Assembly (NCBI GenBank): GCA_938010385.1 | Contig: CALLVD010000013.1 | Span: forward strand, 1 to 41,815 | DNA length: 41,815 nucleotides | Source: an uncultured Robiginitomaculum sp. | GTDB lineage: Bacteria; Pseudomonadota; Alphaproteobacteria; Caulobacterales; Maricaulaceae | Direction of reading: 5' to 3' | Shown here: positions 17,387 through 27,232 of the stretch, in pieces | Numbering within the stretch: the stretch's first letter is position 1 | How the letters are laid out: each line of letters starts with the position of its first letter | The notes under the pieces: generated by a model | The model's input: the letters and a program-made list of their open reading frames with translations, nothing else | Told to the model about the DNA's origin: nothing | Database searches by the model: none | Position numbers and translations under genes: made by a program

Positions 17387-17959
17387 ATGACGAAACATTT
17401 TATCAGCCGCATCACAGTGGCCCTGATGGCGATATTTGCGCTTACAATTCCGGCTTTTGCGCAAAAAGTCATTGTTGTCGACAGCACCGAAATTCTCGGG
17501 AAGTCGCAAGTCGGACAGCATATTGATCGCCAGCTTAAAAGCATTGAAGCCAGTATGAAAAATGAGCTTAAACTGCTTGGCTCGCCGATTGAAACAGAGG
17601 CTAAATCTTTGGCAGAGCAAACCAAAGGCATGACCATGGAAACGCTGAAAGGCCGGTCTGATCTCACGAGCCGTATCACTGAGAATCAAAAGAAAATGGC
17701 TAAGTTTCAGTACGAAGAGCAAATGAAAGCGCGCGAAATTGCGATTACGCGCAACAAAGCTTTGGCGTCTGTTGCCAAGAAAATTGACACAATCTTGACA
17801 TCTCTGGCCCGTGAAAAAGGCGCAGATGTTGTCTTGGACCGTAAAGATACGGTCTATGTAAACCCGTCTGTGAACATGACTGAAACTGTTATTTCGCGCC
17901 TTAACAGCCAAATGCCGACAACGCCCGTTAATCGTGAGCGCTTGCCGCGGAAGCAATAA
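17387..17959 (+). CDS. skp: OmpH/Skp-family periplasmic chaperone
   Basis: A 190-residue exported protein with a signal peptide (ending IPAFAQ, about residue 25) followed by VIVVDSTEILGKSQVGQ. A long Lys/Glu-rich coiled-coil region follows, then ADVVLDRKDTVYVNPSVNMT near the C-terminus. This is the Skp/OmpH pattern: a trimeric chaperone with helical tentacles that carries outer-membrane proteins to BamA. It lies between bamA and lpxD, the standard order. Confidence 0.9.
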   Translation: MTKHFISRITVALMAIFALTIPAFAQKVIVVDSTEILGKSQVGQHIDRQLKSIEASMKNELKLLGSPIETEAKSLAEQTKGMTMETLKGRSDLTSRITENQKKMAKFQYEEQMKAREIAITRNKALASVAKKIDTILTSLAREKGADVVLDRKDTVYVNPSVNMTETVISRLNSQMPTTPVNRERLPRKQ

Positions 17960-17979
17960 GCAGATCGGTCCGGGGCGTC

Positions 17980-18999
17980 ATGATTGATCCGCGATTTTAT
18001 ACGTCCCATGGCCCTGTTGCCCTTGGTGATTTAATTCAAGAGCTGCCTGTAGAAACAGGCGGCTCTTTAGATGCCGGCGCGTTGATTTCGTCCTGCGCGT
18101 CTTTACCTGACAGCCGTGCGGGCGATATTACTTATCTCGGCGGCAAAAAATTTCTTGCTGATTTAGAGCCCGCGCAGGCGACAGCTTGCCTGACGAAACC
18201 CGAGTTTGAACAAGCCGTGCGTGACGCAGGCATGATGCCTTTAATCTCCGGTAATCCGCGCGCTCACTTCGCCCGCTTGCTGCCAAAGCTGTTTACAGTC
18301 ATCCGGCCGGGCTCACCGCAAATTTTACAAGACCCGGCGACAAATATTCCGTCATGCGCGACCATCATGCCGAGCGTGTTCATCGCGCAAGACGTCAAGA
18401 TCGGAAAACGGGTCACGCTGGGCCACGGCGTCTGTATCGGGCCGGGTGTTGAGCTTGGTGATGATTGCGATATTCGCGCGCATACGTCGATTGATTGCGC
18501 CGTTATCGGCGCGCGCGTGACTATCGGCGCGAGCAGCGTCATCGGACAGCGCGGCTTTGGCGTTGTCAATGATGAAGGCCGCAATCTTGATATCGCGCAT
18601 TTGGGCCGGGTGTTTATCGGTGACGATGTCACGATGGGCTCCCACTGCGCGGTAGACCGCGGCACGCTTGGCGATACGACTGTCGGCTCCGGCTCTAAAT
18701 TTGATAATTTCTGCCAAGTTGCCCATAATGTGACGATCGGTAAAAACGGGCTTTTCGCAGGCTTTGTCGGTATCTCCGGCAGCGTTGACATCGGCGATAA
18801 TGTCGTCATGGGCGGGCGCGTCGGTATTGCCGATCATTTAAGCGTGGGAGACGGCGCGCAGATTGCCGCCGCCGCGGGCGTGATGAAAAATATTCCGCCG
18901 GGCGAAATTTGGTCCGGCTATCCGGCCAAGCCTTTGCGACAACATATGAAAGAGATTGCTACGCTGACAAAATTGGCGCGGCCAAAGAAATCGACATGA
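17980..18999 (+). CDS. lpxD: UDP-3-O-acylglucosamine N-acyltransferase LpxD
   Basis: LpxD adds the second hydroxyacyl chain in lipid A synthesis. The 339-residue product has the N-terminal uridine-binding region with DSRAGDITYLGGKKF (about residues 46-60). Many left-handed beta-helix hexapeptide repeats follow, with catalytic His-containing segments (FDNFCQVAHNVTIGKN). The stop overlaps the ATG of fabZ (ATGA), so the two are translationally coupled. Confidence 0.96.
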   Translation: MIDPRFYTSHGPVALGDLIQELPVETGGSLDAGALISSCASLPDSRAGDITYLGGKKFLADLEPAQATACLTKPEFEQAVRDAGMMPLISGNPRAHFARLLPKLFTVIRPGSPQILQDPATNIPSCATIMPSVFIAQDVKIGKRVTLGHGVCIGPGVELGDDCDIRAHTSIDCAVIGARVTIGASSVIGQRGFGVVNDEGRNLDIAHLGRVFIGDDVTMGSHCAVDRGTLGDTTVGSGSKFDNFCQVAHNVTIGKNGLFAGFVGISGSVDIGDNVVMGGRVGIADHLSVGDGAQIAAAAGVMKNIPPGEIWSGYPAKPLRQHMKEIATLTKLARPKKST

Positions 19000-19448
19000 G
19001 CGAAAAACCGGTCCCGCCATTTGGCCCTCAAATCATAAAACAATGCATTCCGCACCGCGACCCGATGCTGATGATTACCAAAGTTGTAAGCTTGGCTGAC
19101 GGCATTATAGATATCGAAAACCACGTGAGTGAGGACGCGCCGTTCTTTGCCGGTCATTTTCCCGGAAATCCGATTATGCCCGGCGTGTTGATTACGGAGA
19201 CCTGCGCCCAAGGCGGCGCGATGCTGATAGAGCTGTCCGGCTTTATAGACGGGGCGACAGAATTCATGGCGTTTACGGGTATCGACAAAGCGAAGTTTCG
19301 CCGCCCCGTGAAACCAAATGACACCCTATGTGTGCAGGTGAAAATAGCCAAACAGCGCGGCCCGCTTTATAAATTTGAATCCGTGGCCAAGGTTGACGGC
19401 GACATTGTCGCGACCGTAGATTTCTCCGCGAGTATTATGAAGTTTTAA
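18996..19448 (+). CDS. fabZ: 3-hydroxyacyl-ACP dehydratase FabZ
   Basis: FabZ dehydrates 3-hydroxyacyl-ACP in fatty acid elongation and competes with LpxA for the same pool. The 150-residue hot-dog protein has IPHRDPMLMITKV and the active-site sequence FFAGHFPGNPIMPGVLITE (His at about residue 53). ATG 18996 overlaps the lpxD stop; longer in-frame reading upstream is inside lpxD and is ignored. Confidence 0.97.
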   Translation: MSEKPVPPFGPQIIKQCIPHRDPMLMITKVVSLADGIIDIENHVSEDAPFFAGHFPGNPIMPGVLITETCAQGGAMLIELSGFIDGATEFMAFTGIDKAKFRRPVKPNDTLCVQVKIAKQRGPLYKFESVAKVDGDIVATVDFSASIMKF

Positions 19449-19458
19449 GGTCTTTTGC

Positions 19459-20253
19459 ATGACAAATATCCACCCGTCCGCCCACGTTCATCCCGGCGCC
19501 TCTATAGGCGAAAATGTTGAAATCGGACCGCTCTGCGTTGTCGGTGAACATGTCGTGCTCGGCAAGGGCGTGCGTCTGGTCTCACAGGTTAATATCAGCG
19601 GCCATACGGAAATCGGCGAAGACTGCGTCATGTATCCGTTTGTCTCCCTCGGTCATCCGCCGCAGGATTTTAAACACAAAGGCGGCAAGGTTCGCCTGAT
19701 TATCGGCAAGCGCAACACGTTTCGTGAACTCGTCAATGTGCATCCCGGCACGGACGCCGGGCGGCCTGATACCGTTATCGGTGATGATTGCTATTTTATG
19801 GTCGGCAGCCATTTGGCCCATGAAGGTAAGGTCGGGAACAAGGTCGTATTTTCCAACGGCGTACAGGTCGGCGGCTGCGTGACAATCGGCAATAATGTCA
19901 TAATCGGCGGCTTGTCCGCCGTGCATCAATTTACCCGTATCGGCGACCACGCCTTTGTCGGCGGCATGGCCTGCGTGACGACGGACGTCATCCCGTACGG
20001 CTCTGTCGTCGGAAACTTCGCGCATTTGGCGGGACTGAATGTCATCGGGCTAAAGCGGCGCGGATTTGAACGGCAATCTATTCGGGATTTGCGCTCTGCC
20101 TATCGCCTTTTATTTGCCAATGAAGGCACGTTTAAAGAGCGTTTGGAAGATGTATCGCGCCTCTATACTGACCATGAACAGGTCATGGAAATCGTATCCT
20201 TTATTCAGGATTCGGAAAAACGTCCGATCTGTATGCCGCATACGGGAATTTAA
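19459..20253 (+). CDS. lpxA: UDP-N-acetylglucosamine acyltransferase LpxA
   Basis: LpxA catalyses the first step of lipid A synthesis, O-acylation of UDP-GlcNAc. The 264-residue product is built of hexapeptide repeats (PSAHVHPGASIGENVEIGPL). It has the catalytic-His region MVGSHLAHEGKVG and the C-terminal helical domain beginning GLKRRGFERQSIRDLRSAYR. The length matches the family (about 262). lpxI follows after one base. Confidence 0.97.
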   Translation: MTNIHPSAHVHPGASIGENVEIGPLCVVGEHVVLGKGVRLVSQVNISGHTEIGEDCVMYPFVSLGHPPQDFKHKGGKVRLIIGKRNTFRELVNVHPGTDAGRPDTVIGDDCYFMVGSHLAHEGKVGNKVVFSNGVQVGGCVTIGNNVIIGGLSAVHQFTRIGDHAFVGGMACVTTDVIPYGSVVGNFAHLAGLNVIGLKRRGFERQSIRDLRSAYRLLFANEGTFKERLEDVSRLYTDHEQVMEIVSFIQDSEKRPICMPHTGI

Positions 20254-20254
20254 A

Positions 20255-21097
20255 ATGGCCTATGCTAAGGTTGGTTTGATTGCAGGCGGCGGGCCTTTGC
20301 CCCACGCCGTTATCGCCGGGGCCAAGGCGAGCGGGACGCAGGTTTTTGTGGCCGCCCTGAAAGGTTTTTCAACCCCGAACGATTTTACCGATGTCGATAC
20401 AGACTTGTTTCGCTTGGGCGAGATTGGGCGTTTGGTCAAAACCCTCAAGGCGCAGAAGGTCGAAGCGATTTGCTTTGCCGGGATTGTAAAGCGGCCCGAT
20501 TTTACGGCGTTGCGTCCGGATGCGCGGGGGCTGAAATATCTGCCAGGCGTTATCAAAGCGGCGGCCAAGGGGGATGATTCACTCCTGCGATATGTGACGC
20601 AGATGTTTGAAAAAGAAAGCATTGCTGTCATCGGCCCGCAAGAGCTTTGCGCAAGCCTGCTTGCACCGGCCGGCGTTATGGGCGCAATTCAGCCGAGCCA
20701 GGCGCAATTGGCGGACGCGCAGAAATCCCGCGACATAGCCAAAGCCATAGGTGCGCTCGATATCGGGCAGGCGGCCGTCGTCAGCGCGGGATTGGTGCTG
20801 GCCGTAGAGGCTCAGGAAGGTACGGACCTGATGCTGCGCCGCGTCGGCGCGTTGCCGGGCTCTCATAAGAACGGGAAGATGCGCGCCGGCGTTTTGGCTA
20901 AAATGGTAAAACCCGGACAGGAAGACCGCATTGATTTGCCCGTTGTCGGATTGAACACGCTGGACGGCGTCATCGCGGCCGGTCTGTCCGGCATTGCAGT
21001 TGAGGCCGGCCGCGCCTTCATTATGGACAAACCGGCCTTAACAGAGCGGGCTGACGCGGCGGGCATTTTTATCATCGGCTTGGATCCGCAGGGGTGA
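20255..21097 (+). CDS. lpxI: UDP-2,3-diacylglucosamine pyrophosphatase LpxI
   Basis: LpxI (DUF1009) hydrolyses UDP-2,3-diacylglucosamine to lipid X and replaces LpxH in alphaproteobacteria. The 280-residue product starts KVGLIAGGGPLPHAV. Its conserved C-terminal catalytic domain contains GKMRAGVLAKMVKPGQEDRI and PVVGLNTLDGVIAAGLSG. ATG 20255 follows lpxA immediately. The stop overlaps the GTG start of lpxB. Confidence 0.95.
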   Translation: MAYAKVGLIAGGGPLPHAVIAGAKASGTQVFVAALKGFSTPNDFTDVDTDLFRLGEIGRLVKTLKAQKVEAICFAGIVKRPDFTALRPDARGLKYLPGVIKAAAKGDDSLLRYVTQMFEKESIAVIGPQELCASLLAPAGVMGAIQPSQAQLADAQKSRDIAKAIGALDIGQAAVVSAGLVLAVEAQEGTDLMLRRVGALPGSHKNGKMRAGVLAKMVKPGQEDRIDLPVVGLNTLDGVIAAGLSGIAVEAGRAFIMDKPALTERADAAGIFIIGLDPQG

Positions 21098-22248
21098 GCG
21101 GGCATGTCTATATTGTTGCCGCTGAACGCTCCGGCGATGATTTGGGCGCGCAATTAGCGCGGCTGCTTAAGGCCGAAAAACCGGACCTGACCATAACGGG
21201 AATTGGCGGAACCGCCATGGCAGAGCAGGGCATAGACAGCCCGATTGATATTGCGCCGCTGTCCATTCTGGGCTTTGTCGAAGGTCTGAAATCTTACCCG
21301 ACCATTATGCGCCTTGTGCGCGCGGCCGTTGATGACATCATAACGGCCGGCCCCGATATGGTTGTTTTAATCGACAGTTGGGGCTTTATGATGCGCGTGG
21401 CAGAGCGCCTGAAAAAGCACGGCTATGCGGGTAAAATCGTGAAATATGTCGCTCCGCAGGTCTGGGCTATGCGAGAAGGCCGCACGAAAGTTTTGGCGCG
21501 CTCCGTCGATCATTTGCTGACTATACACAGTTTTGACGCCCCTTATTTTGAACGCGAGGGCTTACCTGTGACCTATGTGGGCAATCCGGTGTTTGATACA
21601 GATTACGCGCAAGGTAACGGCGCGGCCCTGCGGGCGCGTTATAATATTGAAGACGACGCGCCCGTCATCGCCGTACTGTTTGGCAGCCGCCCGTCAGAGA
21701 TTGCCCGCCTGGCCGGGCCGTTCGCTGATGCCATTGAAATCCTGCGGGCTAAATTCCCGCGCGCTATCTTTATGTCCCCGGTTGCGAGCAGCGTGGCGAC
21801 GCAAGTCGGCGCGCAGGCGGCAACGGATATGCGCCTGCAAGACGTCATATTGCTGGGTGAGTATGATAAATATGATGTGTTTGCCGCAAGCACAGCGGCC
21901 CTGGCTTGTTCCGGCACAGTGACAACGCAGACGGCTTGCGCGGGTATCCCCGCCGTTATCGGCTATAAGCTGTCGGGCCTGACTTGGGCGATTGCCTCGC
22001 GGCTTTATAAGCCTGATCATGTGTCCATCGTCAACATTGCGGCCGGAGAGCGGTTAATGCCCGAATGTATTCAGGGCGATTGCACCGGAGAAAAACTGGC
22101 TGCGGAGCTGTCAGTTTACATCGAAGATCCGGCCGCCCGCGCAGCCGCGTCCGAGGCCTTATTGGCGCAGACAAAAAAAATGCGCGGGACCGGAGGTCAT
22201 TCCGGGTCCCGCGCATGTGATGCGATTTTAAATCTGCTTACCGCTTAG
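21094..22248 (+). CDS. lpxB: lipid-A-disaccharide synthase LpxB
   Basis: This GT19 glycosyltransferase joins lipid X to UDP-diacylglucosamine. The 384-residue product begins [18 protein letters not shown], has [20 protein letters not shown] and [12 protein letters not shown] in the middle, and ends with the acceptor region ([20 protein letters not shown]). The start is GTG, overlapping lpxI. The 3' end overlaps the convergent gltA gene by 11 bases and contains, antisense, the gltA terminator. Confidence 0.95.
   Translation: MSGHVYIVAAERSGDDLGAQLARLLKAEKPDLTITGIGGTAMAEQGIDSPIDIAPLSILGFVEGLKSYPTIMRLVRAAVDDIITAGPDMVVLIDSWGFMMRVAERLKKHGYAGKIVKYVAPQVWAMREGRTKVLARSVDHLLTIHSFDAPYFEREGLPVTYVGNPVFDTDYAQGNGAALRARYNIEDDAPVIAVLFGSRPSEIARLAGPFADAIEILRAKFPRAIFMSPVASSVATQVGAQAATDMRLQDVILLGEYDKYDVFAASTAALACSGTVTTQTACAGIPAVIGYKLSGLTWAIASRLYKPDHVSIVNIAAGERLMPECIQGDCTGEKLAAELSVYIEDPAARAAASEALLAQTKKMRGTGGHSGSRACDAILNLLTA
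22173..22216 (-). terminator. intrinsic terminator of gltA, inside lpxB
   Basis: On the minus strand a 12-bp perfect stem (22216-22205 with 22191-22180) is followed by eight T residues (22180-22173), 22 bases past the gltA stop. Inner bases can extend the stem with one bulge. The sequence also codes for the last part of LpxB ([14 protein letters not shown]), so it is constrained on both strands. Confidence 0.88.
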
Positions 22249-23539
22249 AGGCGGGAACGTAGTCGCGCGCAGCGGCGCCGGTAAACAACTGGCGCGGACG
22301 GCCGATACGCTGGTTCGGGTCTTCGAGCATTTCATTCCACTGCGAAATCCAGCCGACGGTCCGCGCGAGGGCGAACAAGACGGTAAACATGGATGTCGGG
22401 AAGCCGAGCGCAGACAGGACGATGCCGGAGTAGAAGTCGACATTCGGGTACAGTTTCTTCTCAACAAAATACGGGTCATTCAGCGCAATATCTTCGAGCG
22501 CCATCGCAACATCCAAAACAGGGTTTTTGATGTTCAGTTCTTTAAGCACGGCGTGGCAGGTCTTTTCCATGACGCGGGCGCGCGGGTCGTAGTTTTTATA
22601 AACGCGGTGACCAAAGCCCATCAGGCGGAACGGATCATTACGATCTTTGGCCCGGGCAATAAATTCAGGGATGCGATCAACCGTGCCAATCTCGTTGAGC
22701 ATTTTCAGGCAGGCCTCATTCGCGCCGCCGTGAGACGGACCCCAAAGACAGGCAATGCCGGAGGCAATACAGGCATAGGGATTTGCGCCGGAAGAGCCGG
22801 CCAAGCGAACAGTTGACGTCGAGGCGTTTTGCTCGTGATCAGCATGGAGAATGAAAATCTTGTCCATGGCATCCGCGATAATCGGGTTCACAGCATATTT
22901 TTCAGCCGGAACGCTGAAACACATATTCAGGAAATTCTCTGAATAGCTGAGATCGTTTTGCGGATGGACGGCGGGCTGACCGATTGAATACTTGTAGGCG
23001 CGAGCCGCGATTGTCGGCATTTTCGCAATCAGGCGATGTGAGGCCAAGTCCCGCTGGGCCTCTTCTTCAATATCCAAGTCATCATGGTAGAAAGCAGACA
23101 GTGCGCCGACTGTGCCGACCATCATGGCCATAGGGTGGGCGTCGCGGCGAAAGCCGTAAAAGAAGCTTTCAACCTGATCATGCAGCATGGTGTGCGACGT
23201 GATTGTATCGGTGAATTGCTTAAGCTCTGATGTATTCGGCAGCTCGCCGTGCATCAGCAGGTAAGACGTTTCCAAAAATGTCGATTTTTCTGCCAGTTGC
23301 TCAATCGGATAGCCGCGATAGCGAAGGTCGCCTTCTGCGCCGTTGATAAAGGTGATTTGTGACTCGGTTGACGCTGTCGATGTAAAGCCCGGGTCAAACG
23401 TGAATTTTCCGGTTTGCTTATTCAGCGTGCGGATGTCGATAACTTCGGCGCCGCTGGTCCCCTTAAGAATCGGCAGGTCATAGCTTTTGCCGTCGATTGT
23501 AATCTGTGCGGTTCCTGATTGCGTGAATTTGCTTTCCAT
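22238..23539 (-). CDS. gltA: citrate synthase
   Basis: GltA condenses acetyl-CoA and oxaloacetate to citrate, the entry to the TCA cycle. The 433-residue type II enzyme has [34 protein letters not shown], the active-site His segment [11 protein letters not shown] and the arginine/His segment [19 protein letters not shown] precedes the ATG. It lies 34 bases downstream of gltX on the same strand and is convergent with lpxB. Confidence 0.97.
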   Translation of the reverse strand: MESKFTQSGTAQITIDGKSYDLPILKGTSGAEVIDIRTLNKQTGKFTFDPGFTSTASTESQITFINGAEGDLRYRGYPIEQLAEKSTFLETSYLLMHGELPNTSELKQFTDTITSHTMLHDQVESFFYGFRRDAHPMAMMVGTVGALSAFYHDDLDIEEEAQRDLASHRLIAKMPTIAARAYKYSIGQPAVHPQNDLSYSENFLNMCFSVPAEKYAVNPIIADAMDKIFILHADHEQNASTSTVRLAGSSGANPYACIASGIACLWGPSHGGANEACLKMLNEIGTVDRIPEFIARAKDRNDPFRLMGFGHRVYKNYDPRARVMEKTCHAVLKELNIKNPVLDVAMALEDIALNDPYFVEKKLYPNVDFYSGIVLSALGFPTSMFTVLFALARTVGWISQWNEMLEDPNQRIGRPRQLFTGAAARDYVPASKR

Positions 23540-23573
23540 TTTTTATCCTTATAGCGGCGCTTCTGCGCATTAA

Positions 23574-24986
23574 TCATGTGGCGCTTAAAACGTCGCCGAT
23601 ACGGGCGAGGGTTTCAGCTTTACCGAGCCGGGTAAGGACAACAGATAAATCGGGAGACGGTGCGCCGCCGGTCAGGGCCATGCGCAGAGGTTGCCCGATT
23701 TTGCCAAAGCCCACGCCGTGGCGGGCTGCGAAATCTGTCAGGCAGGCCTGTAAAGGCTCGGATTGCCATTGGGTGTCTTGTAAGGCTTCAAGCGAGATTT
23801 GCAATTCAGAAAGCCGATTTAAGGCCTCTTCTGACAATATTTTTTTCGCTTTGGCCGGCATGGGGACGGGGCGCGGGCGGGTCAGATAAAAAGCCTGCTG
23901 CGCCAGCTCTTTTAAGGTCTTGGCGCGAGGCTTTAAGTCCTCCATAGCGGCTAAAACGCGGGCTTCGGCCTCACTCGTGTATCCGTCCGGGGTCTCGGCG
24001 CGCAAAAACGGCTGCGCGCGGGCCAATAGATCGGCATTATCGCTCATTTCGATATGCTTGCCGTTCACGTAAGCCATTTTTTCAAAATCGAGCCGCGCAG
24101 CGGATTTGACGATGCCGGGCAGGTCGAAGGCCTCTGCGGCCTGCGCATCTGTAAAAATCTCCTGATCGCCGTGCGACCAGCCAAGCTTCATCAGATAGTT
24201 GCGCAGACCGGAAGGGATATAGCCGTCGTCGCGGTAAGCTTCTGCGCCCAGCGCGCCGTGGCGTTTGGACAGTTTTTTACCGTCAGGTCCGTGGATGAGG
24301 GGAACATGGGCAAATTGCGGTACGTCCCATCCCAGCGCGCGGTAAATCAAGGTTTGGCGACCGGAATTGATAAGATGGTCATCACCGCGAATGACATGGG
24401 TCACATCCATATTATGATCATCAACGACAACGGCCAGCATATAAACCGGCGAGCCGTCCGCGCGCAGGAGAACTAAGTCGTCAAACTCTTTGTTATTCCA
24501 AGTGATTTTTCCTTGGACCGCGTCTGTGATAACGGTTTCGCCTTCCGGCACTTTAAATCGGATGACGTAATCTGCGCTGTCCGGATAATCCGCCGGCCCA
24601 AGCTCGCGCCAAGGCGAGCGAAAGGCGTGTCCGGCCTCGCGCGCGGCGGCCCGTTGCGCCTCCTGATCCTCCGGCGAGAGATAGCAGCGATAGGCCCGGC
24701 CGGTTTCGACCATAGACATAGCGGCCTCTATATGCGCGGGCGCATTTTGGGATTGATAAACAACATCGCCGTCATGGGGCAGGCCCATCCAATCCAAGCC
24801 GTCGAGTATCGCCTGCGTGGCTTCCGGCGTGGAGCGGGCCTTATCAGTATCTTCAATGCGCAGCTTAAACTGCCCGCCATGCTTTTTGGCATAGAGGTAA
24901 TTAAACAGGGCTGTGCGCGCGCCCCCAATATGCAGAAAACCCGTCGGTGACGGGGCGAAACGGGTGACGACGGCGGGGCGGGACAT
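23574..24986 (-). CDS. gltX: glutamyl-tRNA synthetase
   Basis: A class I aminoacyl-tRNA synthetase that charges tRNA-Glu (and possibly tRNA-Gln where GlnRS is absent). The 470-residue product has the HIGH-type motif PSPTGFLHIGGARTALFN near residues 12-29 and the KMSKS-type motif DGKKLSKRHGA. An anticodon-binding helical domain follows. The gltX-gltA order next to comEC and lexA is conserved in alphaproteobacteria. Confidence 0.97.
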   Translation of the reverse strand: MSRPAVVTRFAPSPTGFLHIGGARTALFNYLYAKKHGGQFKLRIEDTDKARSTPEATQAILDGLDWMGLPHDGDVVYQSQNAPAHIEAAMSMVETGRAYRCYLSPEDQEAQRAAAREAGHAFRSPWRELGPADYPDSADYVIRFKVPEGETVITDAVQGKITWNNKEFDDLVLLRADGSPVYMLAVVVDDHNMDVTHVIRGDDHLINSGRQTLIYRALGWDVPQFAHVPLIHGPDGKKLSKRHGALGAEAYRDDGYIPSGLRNYLMKLGWSHGDQEIFTDAQAAEAFDLPGIVKSAARLDFEKMAYVNGKHIEMSDNADLLARAQPFLRAETPDGYTSEAEARVLAAMEDLKPRAKTLKELAQQAFYLTRPRPVPMPAKAKKILSEEALNRLSELQISLEALQDTQWQSEPLQACLTDFAARHGVGFGKIGQPLRMALTGGAPSPDLSVVLTRLGKAETLARIGDVLSAT

Positions 24987-25154
24987 AGGCGACTCTGATA
25001 GCTAAAAAACTTGCGGCTATGTAGCATGTCAGGGCAAGATGCATAGGGGACAATCGACAGGTTAATAGCGGGGGGCGCGGATATAACCTCATATCTTGAG
25101 ACGCAGGACGAGCGGCCCGCTCGCGCAAATGCCGCCGGCGCGCTGCGCCGCCCT

Positions 25155-27206
25155 ATGGTTTTTGAATGGATGATTGTCGCCATGGCGGTTGGCATTGGCC
25201 TATACTTCGCTCTGCCCGCCGAGCCGCCGCTTTGGCTGGCGGCTGTTATAGCGGGATGTGCCTTAATTGGCGTCATTGCGCTCGACCGCGCCGCGCCGCT
25301 GCTCTGGGCCCCGATAAAGATAAGCCTGCTTGCGCTCTGCATGGTCAGCTTAGGCCTTGCACGGGGGATCGCCCATACGGACGCAGTCAGCGCGCCGGTG
25401 CTGCGCGACTATCAAACGGCCTACGACGTAACGGGATGGATAGAGGCGGTCGAGCGGTCCGGCAGCGGGTATCGCTGGCGGCTGCGCCTGCACAATATTG
25501 CGCGCACCTATGACGGTGCGCCGCCTGTCGATATGCCCAAACGCATTCGCGTGCGCACCAAGACAAACGGCCTTCTGCCCGGTGACGGCGTGACGCTGCG
25601 GGCCATATTGCGCGCGCCGCCCGGGCCTGTAATTGCCGACGGCTATGATCCCGCGCGCCGCGCCTGGTTTCAGCAGGTCGGCGGCTACGGTTTTGCCATT
25701 TCCACGCCGGAGGCCGCGCAAGTGACGACGCGCGGAACGGAGCGGGCCTCGCGAATGCTGGTGACGTTTCGCGAAGCGCTCACTTTGCGCGTTCTGACTC
25801 GCGCGCCGCCGAATACGGCCGGATTGCAGGCCGCGCTGTTGACCGGCGACCGCGCCTATATTGACCCGGAGCAGACAGATGTTTTGCGCGCGTCGGGATT
25901 AGCCCATGTTTTGGCAATCTCAGGACTTCATATGGGCTTGATGGCGGGCGGAGCGTTTTGGCTTATCAGTTTTCTGCTCGCCTGCATTGATCCGATTGCG
26001 CGGCGCTATGACGTGAGAAAGGCGGCGGCTGTGGCGGGGATATTGGTCGCGACGTTCTACCTGATTTTATCGGGCGCGAGTGTCAGCACTCAGCGGGCGT
26101 ACATTATGGCTGTCGTCCTGTTCGCTGCCGTGCTGCTGTCGCGGCCCGCCATATCCATTCGCACGGTCGCAGTTGCCGCCGCCATTACGCTGACGCTACA
26201 TCCCGAGAGCTTGGTTTCGGCGGGGTTTCAGATGTCCTTTGCAGCGGCCGCGGCCTTGGTCACAGTCTATGGCGCGTGGCGAGAGCGCTACACGCCGCGC
26301 TACAGGCGAGGGATATTGGGCCGGTTCGGGGCCAATATGACGGGCCTTGCCGCGACCAGTGCCATTGCCGGCGTGGCCACCGGCGGCTTTGCCGCTATTC
26401 ATTTTCACCGCGTCGCCAAGCTCGGCTTTTTCGCCAATTTGGCCGCCATGCCTTTTTTTACCTTCATTGTCATGCCGGCGGGTCTTGCCGCCTTTATCGC
26501 TATGCCATTGGGGCTTGAGAGCTATCCGCTCGCGGTCATGGGGTGGGGGCTGGAGAAAATGTTGTGGGTCGCGCGGGGCGTGGCGGAGCGGCCGGGTTCG
26601 CTGACTTATTTCTCCGCTGCGCCGGGATATATGGCCGGCGCGTTCGGTTTGGCTTTTGCCGTTTTGTGTATCGGGGAGCGGCGGCTGAAGATTGCTGCGA
26701 CGTTGGCTATCGCAGGGCTTTGGACCGTTTGGAGTCTGACGCCGCCTGCGGATATGCGCGTCTCCGCTTCTGCTGATATCGCGTTTTGGGGCAAAACAGA
26801 GCAGGGCAGCCTGCTTTATGTTGAGCGCACGCGCGCAGACGGTTACGGCGTGGCGCAATTTATGGAACGCGCCGGCGATCCGGATGCTGATGTCATCAGC
26901 TATACGGAGAGCCGCGCCAATTGTGATATCCGCGCCTGTCAAATCAGCCTGAAAGGCCGCACGATTGCTATCGCAGAATCGCCGGAAATCGCCGATGAAG
27001 AATGCAAAACGGCGGATATCGTCATCATAACGCAGCGCAGCGCCGGACCTGTCACGCGCAGAAACTGCAAAGCCGTGCTAATTGATGAACGCAAGCTTGG
27101 GGCTGCCGGCGCGCAGGATTTGTATTTTGAGCCCGGCGGCAGCGTGACGTTAAAGCCCGCCAATCCCCGTGCCCGTACGCAGCGGCCTTGGGGACAGGCC
27201 CGTTAA
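25155..27206 (+). CDS. ComEC/Rec2 family competence protein
   Basis: The 683-residue polytopic protein matches ComEC, the inner-membrane DNA-uptake channel. It has N-terminal membrane helices, a DUF4131-like domain (about 30-185), and the Competence domain from about 210 with LAHVLAISGLHMGLMAGG near residues 250-267 and many membrane helices. The C-terminal part (about 535-683) is soluble and lacks the HxHxDH motif of the metallo-beta-lactamase domain in Bacillus ComEC, like other short alphaproteobacterial versions. The start is unsure: no ribosome site precedes ATG 25155, and the frame stays open and gene-like for about 100 bases upstream without a usual start codon. Many bacteria with comEC are not known to be competent. 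Confidence 0.88.
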   Translation: MVFEWMIVAMAVGIGLYFALPAEPPLWLAAVIAGCALIGVIALDRAAPLLWAPIKISLLALCMVSLGLARGIAHTDAVSAPVLRDYQTAYDVTGWIEAVERSGSGYRWRLRLHNIARTYDGAPPVDMPKRIRVRTKTNGLLPGDGVTLRAILRAPPGPVIADGYDPARRAWFQQVGGYGFAISTPEAAQVTTRGTERASRMLVTFREALTLRVLTRAPPNTAGLQAALLTGDRAYIDPEQTDVLRASGLAHVLAISGLHMGLMAGGAFWLISFLLACIDPIARRYDVRKAAAVAGILVATFYLILSGASVSTQRAYIMAVVLFAAVLLSRPAISIRTVAVAAAITLTLHPESLVSAGFQMSFAAAAALVTVYGAWRERYTPRYRRGILGRFGANMTGLAATSAIAGVATGGFAAIHFHRVAKLGFFANLAAMPFFTFIVMPAGLAAFIAMPLGLESYPLAVMGWGLEKMLWVARGVAERPGSLTYFSAAPGYMAGAFGLAFAVLCIGERRLKIAATLAIAGLWTVWSLTPPADMRVSASADIAFWGKTEQGSLLYVERTRADGYGVAQFMERAGDPDADVISYTESRANCDIRACQISLKGRTIAIAESPEIADEECKTADIVIITQRSAGPVTRRNCKAVLIDERKLGAAGAQDLYFEPGGSVTLKPANPRARTQRPWGQAR

Positions 27207-27232
27207 GACGGTCTGCGCCGCGTTAGAGGCGC

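Noticed and set aside
26196-26942. Long minus-strand open frame (about 248 codons) inside comEC
   Set aside because: Basic, low-complexity product with no motif; it mirrors a GC-rich coding sequence that has clear ComEC motifs on the other strand.
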